A stretch of DNA of 64,000 nt from Alphaproteobacteria bacterium. GTDB lineage: Bacteria; Pseudomonadota; Alphaproteobacteria; Rhodospirillales; Casp-alpha2. Positions within the stretch are counted from its first letter, which is position 1. Every line of letters starts with the position of its first letter. Where the stretch lies: assembly GCA_024279135.1 (NCBI GenBank), contig JAJRRU010000007.1, positions 33,474 to 97,473 of the forward strand, given 5' to 3'. The notes beneath the pieces were generated by a model, which did not search any database, was not told the origin of the DNA, and saw only the letters and a list, made by a program, of their open reading frames with translations. A program made the translations under genes and the position numbers. Positions 16,890 to 25,465 of the stretch are shown here, in pieces.

Positions 16890-17867
16890 TCAAAGGAAAC
16901 CCAACTTTGTCATCAGGTCCTTGATGACCTTTTCCTGTGCTTCCAGAAATGTCACAAAGTCATCGCCGGAATTATGGATGTTGACCCAACCGTTGCGGGC
17001 ACGAACCACTTCCCATTCCGGGGTGTCATACATTTTGGCGATTACCTTGCGATAGGCAGCGACTTTATCGGCAGGAAGGCCGGGAGCCGCAAAGAAACCA
17101 CGCCAGTTTACAAATTCAGTATCATAGCCCTGTTCCTTCAGGGTCGGGGCGTCTTTTGCCGCACTATTGCGTTCGGCTGAAGTCACACCAATAATGCGAA
17201 TTTCACCGGCATTGGCCAGCCCGACGGCTTCGGAGAAACCGGTGGATAGTGCCTTGATTTCACCGGACAACAAAGCGGCCATAGCTTTGCCGCCTGCATC
17301 ATAGGGGATGTATTTTACTTTGGTCGGATCTTCACCAGCGGACTGCATGGCCATAGCGACCACCAGATGATCCATGCCACCGGGAACAGAACCACCACCA
17401 ATAGCCACATCGCGCGGGTTTGCTTTGTAGGCAGCGACCAGATCACTGAAGGATTTAATCGGGCTGTCCTTGTTGACAACAAAAGCGGCATAATCGCCGA
17501 TGGTCCCGGCAATCATGGTCAGATCACGGAAGTTATAGGGGAAACGACCGACCAGTGAACGAATGACAATCGGTGTGGAGTTAACCATCAGGGTGCCATA
17601 ATTTGAATCGGCATTTTCAATCATGAAACCAATGGCCTTGCCGCCACCGCCACCGGACATGTTCTCAAAGGATGCGGAATCGACCAGACCCGACTTGGTC
17701 AAGGCTTCACCGGTGCCACGCGCCGTACCATCCCAACCGCCACCGGCACCGCCGGGGATCAGAAAATGAATGGATTCTATTTCTGCTGCACTGGTCGGGC
17801 TTGCTGCCAAAGCGGCAACAGCAGCCAACGACAGGGCTGTATTTCGAAACGTCGAGATAAATGACAT
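16890..17867 (-). CDS. tctC: Tripartite tricarboxylate transporter, substrate-binding protein TctC
   Basis: Periplasmic binding protein of the Bug/TctC family, 325 residues. A Sec signal peptide ends near SPTSAAE. Family segments seen are FLIPGGAGGGWDGTARGTGEAL, NMSGGGGGKAIGFM and YIPYDAGGKAMAALLSGEIKAL. It is the first gene of tctCBA, divergent from the tctDE regulators across a 195-bp intergenic region. Bug proteins usually bind carboxylic acids through the loops around the glycine-rich first motif; the ligand is not known here. Confidence 0.95.
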   Translation of the reverse strand: MSFISTFRNTALSLAAVAALAASPTSAAEIESIHFLIPGGAGGGWDGTARGTGEALTKSGLVDSASFENMSGGGGGKAIGFMIENADSNYGTLMVNSTPIVIRSLVGRFPYNFRDLTMIAGTIGDYAAFVVNKDSPIKSFSDLVAAYKANPRDVAIGGGSVPGGMDHLVVAMAMQSAGEDPTKVKYIPYDAGGKAMAALLSGEIKALSTGFSEAVGLANAGEIRIIGVTSAERNSAAKDAPTLKEQGYDTEFVNWRGFFAAPGLPADKVAAYRKVIAKMYDTPEWEVVRARNGWVNIHNSGDDFVTFLEAQEKVIKDLMTKLGFL

Positions 17868-18062
17868 TATATATGCTCCCTAGGTAAAATTATTGATCAA
17901 CGGTCATGTATCCGGTGATCGATTATTTGTAATCGGTTGTTTGAACCGGGCATAGTATAGTCAGAGTTTCTTTCACCAACCTTTCTTGCGCGTTGCTGGC
18001 TTTCATATTTAAATGATCATATCTTTCTGGGTATCAACTATTTCGGATGAAAGGTTGTCACG
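17868..18062. promoter_or_regulatory. Divergent tctCBA / tctDE control region
   Basis: The 195 bp between tctC and tctD must hold both promoters. The clearest element is an inverted repeat CGATTA (17920-17925), TTTG, TAATCG (17930-17935), flanked by CCGGT on the left and ACCGG at 17945-17949 on the right, a candidate binding site for the TctD response regulator. Confidence 0.45.
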
Positions 18063-18722
18063 TTGAGGATTTTGCTGGTCGAAGACGATGCCATGCTTGC
18101 CGATGGATTGATGCGGTCGCTGAAGCAGACCGGCTATTCGGTAGACTGGACGGCCGATGGCAGCGAGGCTGAAGCGACCTTGCGGGTGCAGGATTTTGAC
18201 TTGGTAATCCTGGACCTTACACTGCCCAACATGGATGGGCTGGAGATATTGCACATACTGCGGTCGCGCAAGGTAGCGGTGCCGGTGTTGATTATTACGG
18301 CCCGCTCAGATGTGGATGACCGCATCAAGGGCCTGGATCTGGGCGCCGATGATTACCTGACCAAGCCTTTTGAAATGGGCGAGTTCGATGCCCGCGTCCG
18401 CGCCCTTCTGCGGCGCAGCCATGCCGATGGCCTGAGCATCCTGAGCTGCGGCGGGCTGACTCTGGATATGGATGCCAGACGGGCCTATAAATACGACCAG
18501 CCTTTAGACCTGCCGAGGCGGGAATTTCACTTGCTGGAAGTTCTCATGTCGCGCCAGGGCCGCATTATCAGCAAGGACCAGATCATCGATTCCATATCGG
18601 ATTTTGATGACGAACTGACCCCGGCAACCGTGGAAATCTATATTCACCGCCTGCGCAAGAAACTGGACGCATCGGATGTGACCATCCGAACCGTTCGGGG
18701 TGTAGGATATCTGCTGGAATGA
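18063..18722 (+). CDS. tctD: TctD-like response regulator, OmpR family
   Basis: Two-domain response regulator, 219 residues. The receiver domain (1-115) has acidic pocket E7-D8-D9, phosphoacceptor D51 in VILDLTLPNMDG, and LTKPF near residue 100. The C-terminal OmpR-type winged helix ends in VEIYIHRLRKKLDASDVTIRTVRGVGYLLE. The start codon is TTG with GAAAGG about nine bases upstream. Its stop overlaps the start of tctE (ATGA, 18719-18722). Divergent placement from tctCBA indicates that it controls the transporter in response to the substrate, as TctD does in Salmonella. Confidence 0.92.
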   Translation: MRILLVEDDAMLADGLMRSLKQTGYSVDWTADGSEAEATLRVQDFDLVILDLTLPNMDGLEILHILRSRKVAVPVLIITARSDVDDRIKGLDLGADDYLTKPFEMGEFDARVRALLRRSHADGLSILSCGGLTLDMDARRAYKYDQPLDLPRREFHLLEVLMSRQGRIISKDQIIDSISDFDDELTPATVEIYIHRLRKKLDASDVTIRTVRGVGYLLE

Positions 18723-20122
18723 GCGTGAAATTACCCCCCTCGTGGTCCATCAGACGCCGGGTTCTGGCCTGGCTGTTTCTGGCCATGACCCTGATATTCT
18801 CGGCCAATTTACTGAGCAGTTATTATAATAACATCGCCGCAGCAGACAGCGCCTTTGACCGCTTGTTGCTGGCCTCGGCTTCGGCCATCGCCGAACGCAC
18901 GGTAGTCCGCGAGGACGGATTGCTGGTAGACATTCCCTATGTGGCCCTTGATATGCTGGCATCAACCGCCCAGGACCGGGTTTTTTATGCAGTTTCTGCG
19001 CCGGACGGCTCGGTGATAACGGGATATCCTGACCTGCCATTGCCTACTGAAACCTCGCCGGAGCCGATTTTTTATAACGCTGATTACAAACAGACCTCGG
19101 TCCGGATCGTCGCCATCCGGTCTTTTGTTTCGGGCAGCAATGTATCGGGATTTGCCATGATTCAGGTGGCGCAAACCAGAGGCGACCGTGATGAACTGTC
19201 TTATAACCTGTTACGCCAGAGCGCCTTTCGAATGCTGGTTATCGCCATCGTCGGTGCCATCGCGGCGTGGTTCAGTGTCAGTATTGGCCTGCGGCCGCTA
19301 ACCCGGTTGCGTGAAGCTTTGGGCAGGCGGTCCCCGGAAGATGTTCGCCCGGTGCTGCATCATGTGCCCAACGAGTTCAAACCCCTGGTGGGGGCCGTCA
19401 ACGGTATGCTTAAACGCCTGGATGGCGGGTTATGGTCCATGCGGAATTTCATCAGCGATGCGTCCCACCAGTTAAAAACCCCGCTGGCCAGCCTGTTGGC
19501 GCAAAGCGAGATGGCCATGCGGGAGAACAATCTGGATGATATGCACGAAGCGCTTATCAAGGTCAATAAAAGCGCCAAGCGGACAAGCCGTCTGGCGCAA
19601 CAACTGCTGAGCCACGCCAGTGCGACACAATCGTTGCCCACTTTCACCACCATTGACCTGGCACAACTTGCCCACGACACCATCGAGGTTCTGTTGCCGC
19701 AGGCCATCGCCAAGACCATCGATCTTGGATATGAGGGTGATCGTCAGGCCGCGATGGTTGGCGACCGGATGATGATTGGCGAGTTGATCCTTAACCTGGC
19801 GGACAATGCCATCAAATATTCACCCGCCGGGTCCGTGGTCACCATCGCGGTTCGCGGCGAAGGCAACGCGGTGACCTTGACCATTGAGGATAATGGCCCC
19901 GGCATCGCCGCCGAGAACAGACAAAACGTGTTTGAACGTTTCATCAGGTTGCATGATGCAAAAGCCGAAGGATGTGGTCTGGGACTGTCCATTGTGCTCG
20001 AAATAACCGAAAAGCACGGGGCCACCATAACCCTGCATGACGCCGCCAGCGGTGGCTTGAAGGTAGTGATCATCTTCCCATTACCAGAAAAAGAAGCCAG
20101 CAAAAGAGGCCGGATAACATGA
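18719..20122 (+). CDS. tctE: TctE-like sensor histidine kinase
   Basis: Membrane sensor kinase of 467 residues. Two hydrophobic segments (about 15-35 and 170-190) bracket a periplasmic sensor region of the 2CSK_N/TctE type (ASASAIAERT to FAMIQVAQTR). A short linker leads to the HisKA box with phosphoacceptor H250 in SDASHQLKTPLASLL, then the HATPase domain with LADNAIKYSP and ENGPG-like EDNGPGIAAENR, and the G2 box GLGLSIV. It overlaps tctD by four bases at its start and the next binding-protein gene by four bases at its end, so all three are translationally coupled. Confidence 0.92.
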   Translation: MSVKLPPSWSIRRRVLAWLFLAMTLIFSANLLSSYYNNIAAADSAFDRLLLASASAIAERTVVREDGLLVDIPYVALDMLASTAQDRVFYAVSAPDGSVITGYPDLPLPTETSPEPIFYNADYKQTSVRIVAIRSFVSGSNVSGFAMIQVAQTRGDRDELSYNLLRQSAFRMLVIAIVGAIAAWFSVSIGLRPLTRLREALGRRSPEDVRPVLHHVPNEFKPLVGAVNGMLKRLDGGLWSMRNFISDASHQLKTPLASLLAQSEMAMRENNLDDMHEALIKVNKSAKRTSRLAQQLLSHASATQSLPTFTTIDLAQLAHDTIEVLLPQAIAKTIDLGYEGDRQAAMVGDRMMIGELILNLADNAIKYSPAGSVVTIAVRGEGNAVTLTIEDNGPGIAAENRQNVFERFIRLHDAKAEGCGLGLSIVLEITEKHGATITLHDAASGGLKVVIIFPLPEKEASKRGRIT

Positions 20123-21201
20123 CCCTGTACCGACTGTTCTGTGCCGTTTGTCTGACCGGATTGTTTGTCCTGTCGGGATCGCTGCCATCAAGCGCCGAAC
20201 TGGTACGCTTCGAGGCTTTAAGTTCGCCTGAGCAAAATCTGGTAATCTACAGCTCCACCGATACGGACCGTATTGTCTATCTGGTACGCGCCTTCCAGAA
20301 CAAGTACCCCACTATATCCATCGAATATCATGAACTGGATACAACGGATGTTTACCAGCGCATAACCGGTGAAACAGACGCTGGCAAAAAAACCGCGGAT
20401 CTGAGCCTGAGTTCGGCCATGGACCTTCAGATCAAACTGGTAAACGACGGTTACAGCGCACCCTATTATTCAGACGAGACTGAGACCCTGCCCGATTGGG
20501 CCAATTGGCGAAACGAGGCATTCGGGTTCACGTATGAGCCTGCCGTGATGATCTATAACCGCAACCTGGCACCGTCGTTAAAAAATGTGGTCAGCCGGTT
20601 TGAACTGGCCAAAACACTCAATGAAAATGATCACACCCTGAATAACCGGGTCGTCACCTATGATCCCGGACGTAGCGGATTGGGCTATCTGTTTGGAACC
20701 CAGGACGCCGTCCAGTCAGAGGATTTCTGGTATCTGGCACGCAGCCTGGGCGACAGCGGCGTGAAGCTCATGACCAGCTCGGCGACCATGATCAATATGG
20801 TGGCCAATGGCGAGGCCTTGATTGCCTATAATGTGCTGGGCTCTTACGCCCTGGCACGGGCCCGGGAGAACCCGGACCTGGCAATTACAATCCCGCAAGA
20901 TTACGGACTGGTAATGTCACGCATTGCGGTGATCAGTAAAAATGCACGCAATCCAGAGGCCGCCGGGCTTTTTGTCGATTTCCTGTTATCACGGGAAGGT
21001 CAGCAACTGATCGCCGGACCGGCCTCGCTTTATGCCATCCGCAGCGATATCCAGGGCGAAGCAACTGCACGCAAGCTACAGGAACTCGCCAACGGCCCCC
21101 TGATCCCCATCCATCTGGGACCGGGTTTGCTGGTCTATCTGGACCACATGAAACGACAGGTTTTCCTGAACCGCTGGCAGCGGGCCATGGAAGGGAAGTA
21201 G
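20119..21201 (+). CDS. Periplasmic substrate-binding protein coupled to TctDE
   Basis: Extracellular solute-binding protein of the iron(III)/AfuA-like fold class (SBP_bac_1/6 type), 360 residues, with a Sec signal ending near SLPSSAEL. Mature landmarks are LVIYSSTDTDRIVYLVRAFQ, FGFTYEPAVMIYNR and the NPEAAGLFVDFLLSREGQQLI end typical of this class. No permease or ATPase follows; instead the ATG overlaps the tctE stop (ATGA). This points to a sensory role: ligand-loaded protein could signal to TctE, comparable to PgtC in the phosphoglycerate system. An alternative is that it feeds a transporter encoded elsewhere. Ligand unknown. Confidence 0.83.
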   Translation: MTLYRLFCAVCLTGLFVLSGSLPSSAELVRFEALSSPEQNLVIYSSTDTDRIVYLVRAFQNKYPTISIEYHELDTTDVYQRITGETDAGKKTADLSLSSAMDLQIKLVNDGYSAPYYSDETETLPDWANWRNEAFGFTYEPAVMIYNRNLAPSLKNVVSRFELAKTLNENDHTLNNRVVTYDPGRSGLGYLFGTQDAVQSEDFWYLARSLGDSGVKLMTSSATMINMVANGEALIAYNVLGSYALARARENPDLAITIPQDYGLVMSRIAVISKNARNPEAAGLFVDFLLSREGQQLIAGPASLYAIRSDIQGEATARKLQELANGPLIPIHLGPGLLVYLDHMKRQVFLNRWQRAMEGK

Positions 21202-21252
21202 ATTTCTCCCGTACCCGCGCCGCATTGTCCGATAATGATATGGGGAAAACCA

Positions 21253-21459
21253 ATGAGCGTTTTAGACGTTATCGACAAGAAACCTACCCATGAGTTTGCC
21301 GAACAGATGGTTCGCATACTTGATGGTCAAATCCACTTTATCAGCAAGTCACGGCAGAAATCCGACCCTGACGGCGAGATATGGAAATTTGAACGGCAAT
21401 TCATCTTTCAGCGTGATGCATGGCAACGGATAGCGGATCGGGGCGAAAAGACCACTTAA
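21253..21459 (+). CDS. Small hypothetical protein
   Basis: A 68-residue reading frame with GGGGAAAA placed about eight bases before the ATG, in the same direction as tctDE and 51 bp after the binding-protein gene. It is soluble, charged and has no signal peptide or membrane span; the end is rich in aromatic and basic residues (WKFERQFIFQRDAWQRI). I do not recognise a family. The ribosome site and sensible composition support it as a real gene, but its function is unknown. Confidence 0.55.
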   Translation: MSVLDVIDKKPTHEFAEQMVRILDGQIHFISKSRQKSDPDGEIWKFERQFIFQRDAWQRIADRGEKTT

Positions 21460-21544
21460 CCCTATCATTATGGGGTATCGGTTGAAACGACATTTAACGA
21501 GTTTTGGACTCTAAGGAATTGATACGATAGAGAAAAAATTATGT

Positions 21545-22252
21545 TTAAAGAACACGCTTAAATTCGGGAAATTCACTGAGGTCAACTTTAAACTTATTAA
21601 TCATTTCTCTGATCTCATCATTGATTGGTTTGTTCGGGGGAGTATTCGTTTTTTTCCGAGCATATTCAAAGAATGCCGACGCAATTACATGAAGGGCGGC
21701 AGTATCTCTCAGCGCCCATGCGAATTGCTTCTGGGGGTTATCCCCCATCACGAGGTAACCAGGTTGTGGTGTTTTCGACCTCGGAAGGAATCTCATACGG
21801 GAACGATGTATCTGAATACACGATATCAGATTATGCAGGGACACCGTGGTTTCCGCATCGGCATGTTCAATAAGATCACGCAGTGTAAGAATAATATTAT
21901 CCGGGAGGGGGGGGATTTCTTCTGTAATGTCATTTTTTTCGATGAATTCCTTATTTGCCATGATCGTATATCTCAAGGAAGTCTCAGCGTATTCACAAAG
22001 TTGGCTAAGGGTGAAAGACATCACCGCCCGCGCAGCATCAAACTTCCGATTGCGAATGTCTTCGTGGTGTTCTTCAACCTGTCTTATTTGGATGGATATT
22101 TTCTGCACCGTCAGCCGAGCCGCAAAGAGAGCAATACCCGCGGCTAGCAAGGTCTGCCATTTATACAAAAAATCTGTCAATGGCTCCCCTGGTGGCAGCG
22201 AAACGTAGGCGACGAACGCGACAACGATGCAGATGAGTATTTGAAGCCACAT
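21545..22252 (-). CDS. Hypothetical membrane-anchored protein
   Basis: About 235 residues with two hydrophobic segments at the N-terminus (WLQILICIVVAFVAYVSL and FLYKWQTLLAAGIALFAARLTV), then a helical, charged cytoplasmic part (QIRQVEEHHEDIRNRKFDAARAVMSFTLSQL). This two-span plus helical layout is common in orphan proteins of genomic islands. No ribosome site is clear at either possible start (22252 or a TTG at 22288). It stands alone, convergent with the small upstream gene and beside a tRNA fragment, so an acquired gene is possible. Function unknown. Confidence 0.6.
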   Translation of the reverse strand: MWLQILICIVVAFVAYVSLPPGEPLTDFLYKWQTLLAAGIALFAARLTVQKISIQIRQVEEHHEDIRNRKFDAARAVMSFTLSQLCEYAETSLRYTIMANKEFIEKNDITEEIPPLPDNIILTLRDLIEHADAETTVSLHNLISCIQIHRSRMRFLPRSKTPQPGYLVMGDNPQKQFAWALRDTAALHVIASAFFEYARKKTNTPPNKPINDEIREMINKFKVDLSEFPEFKRVL

Positions 22253-22345
22253 GTTTACGATTATGCACGACCACGACCGCTCAATCAATGTTCGATAGCG
22301 GTATCATAAACGAGGGTAAATAGGTGTCGCAGATTTTGTTTAAAT

Positions 22346-22395
22346 TGGTGCGCCCGGCAGGATTTGAACCTGCGACATACGGATTAAAAACCCGT
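22346..22395 (-). pseudogene. 3'-half tRNA-Lys(TTT) fragment
   Basis: On the minus strand an anticodon arm (ACGGG, loop TTTTTAA, TCCGT at 22395-22379) with Lys anticodon TTT is followed by a five-base variable loop, a perfect T-arm (GCAGG/CCTGC around TTCAAAT), the 3' acceptor strand CGGGCGC and an encoded ACCA. The expected 5' acceptor strand GCGCCCG and a D-arm are not present in the 30 bases before the anticodon arm. It is therefore a truncated tRNA, the typical footprint of integration into a tRNA gene. An unusual full-length tRNA cannot be excluded without a covariance-model scan. Confidence 0.6.
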
Positions 22396-22565
22396 AATGT
22401 CATCCTCCTATGCTAACGATAAGGGTGGACCAACTCATTGGGGGAGGATCAAAGGCAGGTCACTTGTATACTTCGGTGATTGATGCAATGACTATTTATC
22501 AAAATGAAAGCCAGCCCTGAAAGGCTGGTTATAATATAATCGACTATGCAAATTTGAGGTGTGAC

Positions 22566-23387
22566 ATGGGTGTCAGTTATGAACTAGCCGAGCAGGTAAT
22601 CCGGCATCGTTTTGATGGCCTGTTGCCAGGAACAAGCGTGGTCACGCTCGGGCGGCAATTTTTCAGCATTACCGACTCACAACTGTTTACTATTTTAGCA
22701 AAATACGACTATGTCAAAATGGATGAGAATGGCTCGGTTATTCTCGACGAGCGCACGGCAGGGATCTGGAATGGCTTGAAGGACGCGGGCCGGTTTTATC
22801 GCCGGAAAGAGAAGTTTTTTATCACCGATGAACTTTTCTTCCAGATGATTGGTTTTGATACCCTGACTGCCATCGATATCAGTGACTTTCAAAGTGCCAA
22901 TATCGTGTTCGATATGAATACGACGGGTATTCTTGATAAACTTGACGACCCGGTTGATTTTGTCTTCGACGCGGGGTGCACGGAACACTTTTTTCATATC
23001 CCGAATGCCTTGCAAAACATCTATGATGCACTGAAGGTCGGCGGACGTGTCTTCCATTTTCTGCCTATGAACAACTACCCGGAACATGGGTTTTACCAAT
23101 TTTCGGCAACCTTGTTTGCAGATTATTACACCGCAAATAATTACACCCTCCACTCACAAAAAATTGTCGAGGTCCTTGAGACGTCCAATCCAGACCAGGG
23201 GTATTTCTATATGGACTACAACTTTCAACAAGTCGGGCCGGATATGTTCGGGGTTTTGAAAGACCGTAACTTATATAACGCCGTGATCGCTGAAAAAACG
23301 GCTGAATCTTCTTATGATGTGATGCCCGTCCAGAAACGATACCACAAGAGCCATGAGAATTCAGTGACCGCCGGAACATCAACGTAA
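22566..23387 (+). CDS. Methyltransferase-like protein of glycan biosynthesis loci
   Basis: A 273-residue protein that reads as a divergent class I SAM-dependent methyltransferase. VVTLGRQFFSI replaces the usual GxGxG loop, TAIDISDF resembles motif II, DFVFDAGCTEHFFHIPNALQNIYDALKVGGRVFHFLPM resembles motifs IV to VI. GAGGTGTGAC before ATG 22566 decides the start over the frame's earlier codon. It leads a run of sugar-related genes (galE, sulfotransferase) on the plus strand, so modification of a surface or capsular sugar is likely. The substrate is unknown and the enzyme assignment is moderate. Confidence 0.65.
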   Translation: MGVSYELAEQVIRHRFDGLLPGTSVVTLGRQFFSITDSQLFTILAKYDYVKMDENGSVILDERTAGIWNGLKDAGRFYRRKEKFFITDELFFQMIGFDTLTAIDISDFQSANIVFDMNTTGILDKLDDPVDFVFDAGCTEHFFHIPNALQNIYDALKVGGRVFHFLPMNNYPEHGFYQFSATLFADYYTANNYTLHSQKIVEVLETSNPDQGYFYMDYNFQQVGPDMFGVLKDRNLYNAVIAEKTAESSYDVMPVQKRYHKSHENSVTAGTST

Positions 23388-23423
23388 TACGTCGTATTAA
23401 AAGGTATTTTGAGATGCGCCATT

Positions 23424-24404
23424 ATGATGCGTAAACCCACGATACTCGTTACAGGGGGTGCCGGTTACATTGGCTCCCACACCTGCAAAGCGCTTTCTGA
23501 AAGTGGATTTTACCCGGTCAGTTACGATAATTTATCGCGTGGCAACGAGCAGGCCTGTAAGTGGGGACCGCTTGAAATTGGATCATTGGATGACGGCCCA
23601 CGCCTTGCCCAGGTAATAAACCAGTATAAACCCGTGGCCGTTATCCATTTTGCGGCTTATGCGTATGTTGGTGAATCGGTACTGCGCCCGGATTTGTATT
23701 ACAACAATAATGTCGTGGGCACATTGTCCCTGTTGGAGGCTATGAAAGAAGCCGACATTAACAAGATCGTTTTCTCCAGCACCTGCGCGACCTATGGCAT
23801 CCCGGCTGCATCACCCATACCGGAAACCTGTGACCAGAAGCCCATAAATCCCTATGGAAGAAGCAAGCTAACCATCGAGCAGATTTTATCTGATTATGAA
23901 CATGCCCTCGGCCTCAAGCCCACGTGTCTCAGATATTTCAATGCCGCTGGCGCAGACCCGGATCTGGAAATCGGTGAAACCCATGACCCCGAACCGCATG
24001 TCATACCACGACTGCTCTTGACGGCGGCTGGCCAGCAATCTGTCTTCAAAATCTTCGGTGATGATTACCTGACACCCGATGGAACCTGTATCAGAGATTA
24101 CGTCCACGTATGTGATATTGCCGACGTCCATGTCATCGCCTTGAAACGGTTGCTCGATGGAGAAAACCCGGTCACCTTGAATGTGGGAACGGGTCATGGA
24201 ATTTCAGTCAATGAACTTATTGAAAATGCCAGGCGGATAAGTGACCGATCCATCAATATTCAATACGCGCCCCGACGGGATGGCGACCCGGCGATCCTGA
24301 TCGCCGACACATCCCTGATACGAGAAACATTCGACTGGTCGCCCCGCTGTTCTGATCTTGATACAATTATCTCCACGGCATGGAAGTGGCAGCAAAAAAC
24401 ATAA
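23424..24404 (+). CDS. galE: UDP-glucose 4-epimerase
   Basis: Extended SDR enzyme interconverting UDP-glucose and UDP-galactose, 326 residues. It has the NAD-binding motif VTGGAGYIGSHT at the N-terminus, HFAAYAYVGES, the catalytic SSTCATYG Ser and NPYGRSK Tyr/Lys pair, RYFNAAGA, and YLTPDGTCIRDYVHVCDIADVH, all GalE signatures. The ATG at 23424 matches the family N-terminus; a TTG at 23409 with AAAGG before it is possible. It follows the methyltransferase gene by 36 bp and supplies UDP-galactose for the glycan cluster. Confidence 0.95.
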   Translation: MMRKPTILVTGGAGYIGSHTCKALSESGFYPVSYDNLSRGNEQACKWGPLEIGSLDDGPRLAQVINQYKPVAVIHFAAYAYVGESVLRPDLYYNNNVVGTLSLLEAMKEADINKIVFSSTCATYGIPAASPIPETCDQKPINPYGRSKLTIEQILSDYEHALGLKPTCLRYFNAAGADPDLEIGETHDPEPHVIPRLLLTAAGQQSVFKIFGDDYLTPDGTCIRDYVHVCDIADVHVIALKRLLDGENPVTLNVGTGHGISVNELIENARRISDRSINIQYAPRRDGDPAILIADTSLIRETFDWSPRCSDLDTIISTAWKWQQKT

Positions 24405-24508
24405 ATTGCCCTCATGGGTTTGCGATAAACAATTTTACGCCGATTTAATCTGTTTGTTGCTACCTTACCTGTGAATTGCTTATGGTTTGAATTTGGAGGA
24501 AGCCTATC

Positions 24509-25453
24509 ATGATCGTATGGATCGGAAGCACGGCCCGGACCGGTGGCACAGTATTATATAACATTGCCGCTGGCCTGATCGTGGCTTCAGGCAACGATAT
24601 TCAAGCCATTGATAACAAAGATCTAATTGCTGCGTTTGATATGACGACCTCGCCGCCCTGCCCCACGCAGGCTTTAGGGAAACTGTTGAATGGAGGCATC
24701 GCCATTGGTCGGGGCGGCAGCTTCTACAGTGATATCTTTCAACATCCCTCATGTCGGGTCGTGTTCGTAAAACGTGACATTCGCGAAGCAGCAGCATCCA
24801 TGAAATTGCTCAACAAATCCACCTACGAACAAGTCACAAAAATGATCCGGGGCTGGTATAAAATACACCTCCAGTACAAAGACCTGCCGGATGACAGGTG
24901 CTTGCGGCTGGACTATTGCGAACTTTCCAACCTCGCTGCGGTTACCCGCAAGATAGCAGACTACCTTAATCTTGCGGTATCGGACGACGATTGTCAGAAC
25001 ATTGCGGATAAAAACGACCGCAACAGCCTGAAGACACAATTCCAAAAAAGAGCGGATGATTTCATGCAACGCCTGCAAGCCTGTGGGGACGAAGCCGACC
25101 GTGCCGGATGTCTGTTGATACCAATCGTCCAGAATAACCAGGAAACCGCGGCCCGCATTCCGGTCTCTTATCTGAGCGAGGAAACCGCTCGGGTCCTCGA
25201 AAATCAAGAAACGATATATAAGCTAGATGTTCTCCTGCCCGATTTCGAGCCGGTCGCCCTGACCCCCAATAATGATGGCAGAACCTTCCGAATAAATTTC
25301 CCCCCCCAGGCCGACAAAGGCTTTCACATCAATTTCCAGAGCGAGCACGTGTCCAGGCCGGAGAACTCCAAATGGCAGAGCGTTTTCTCTGCCCAGGAAG
25401 TCCAGGACCTTGAGGAACTATACCGGCCCATGAAGGAAACGCTGGGCTATTAG
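24509..25453 (+). CDS. Sulfotransferase-family protein
   Basis: A 314-residue protein with the two PAPS-binding elements of sulfotransferases: an N-terminal P-loop-like WIGSTARTGGTVLYN (5'-phosphosulfate binding) and CRVVFVKRDIREAAASMK (3'-phosphate binding, with Arg and Ser), followed by DRCLRLDYCELSNL. It is expected to move sulfate from PAPS to a sugar hydroxyl in the cytoplasm. GGAGGAA precedes the ATG by nine bases. The C-terminal third (from about residue 215) has no family I recognise and contains a Phe-rich NFPPQADKGFHINF stretch. Convergent with the glycosyltransferase fusion downstream, 12 bp apart. Confidence 0.75.
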   Translation: MIVWIGSTARTGGTVLYNIAAGLIVASGNDIQAIDNKDLIAAFDMTTSPPCPTQALGKLLNGGIAIGRGGSFYSDIFQHPSCRVVFVKRDIREAAASMKLLNKSTYEQVTKMIRGWYKIHLQYKDLPDDRCLRLDYCELSNLAAVTRKIADYLNLAVSDDDCQNIADKNDRNSLKTQFQKRADDFMQRLQACGDEADRAGCLLIPIVQNNQETAARIPVSYLSEETARVLENQETIYKLDVLLPDFEPVALTPNNDGRTFRINFPPQADKGFHINFQSEHVSRPENSKWQSVFSAQEVQDLEELYRPMKETLGY

Positions 25454-25465
25454 AGCGCTTCGGGG

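Noticed and set aside
22509..22530. Hairpin before the methyltransferase gene as an attenuator
   Set aside because: Stem of six GC-rich pairs without T-run or leader peptide; too little to claim regulation.
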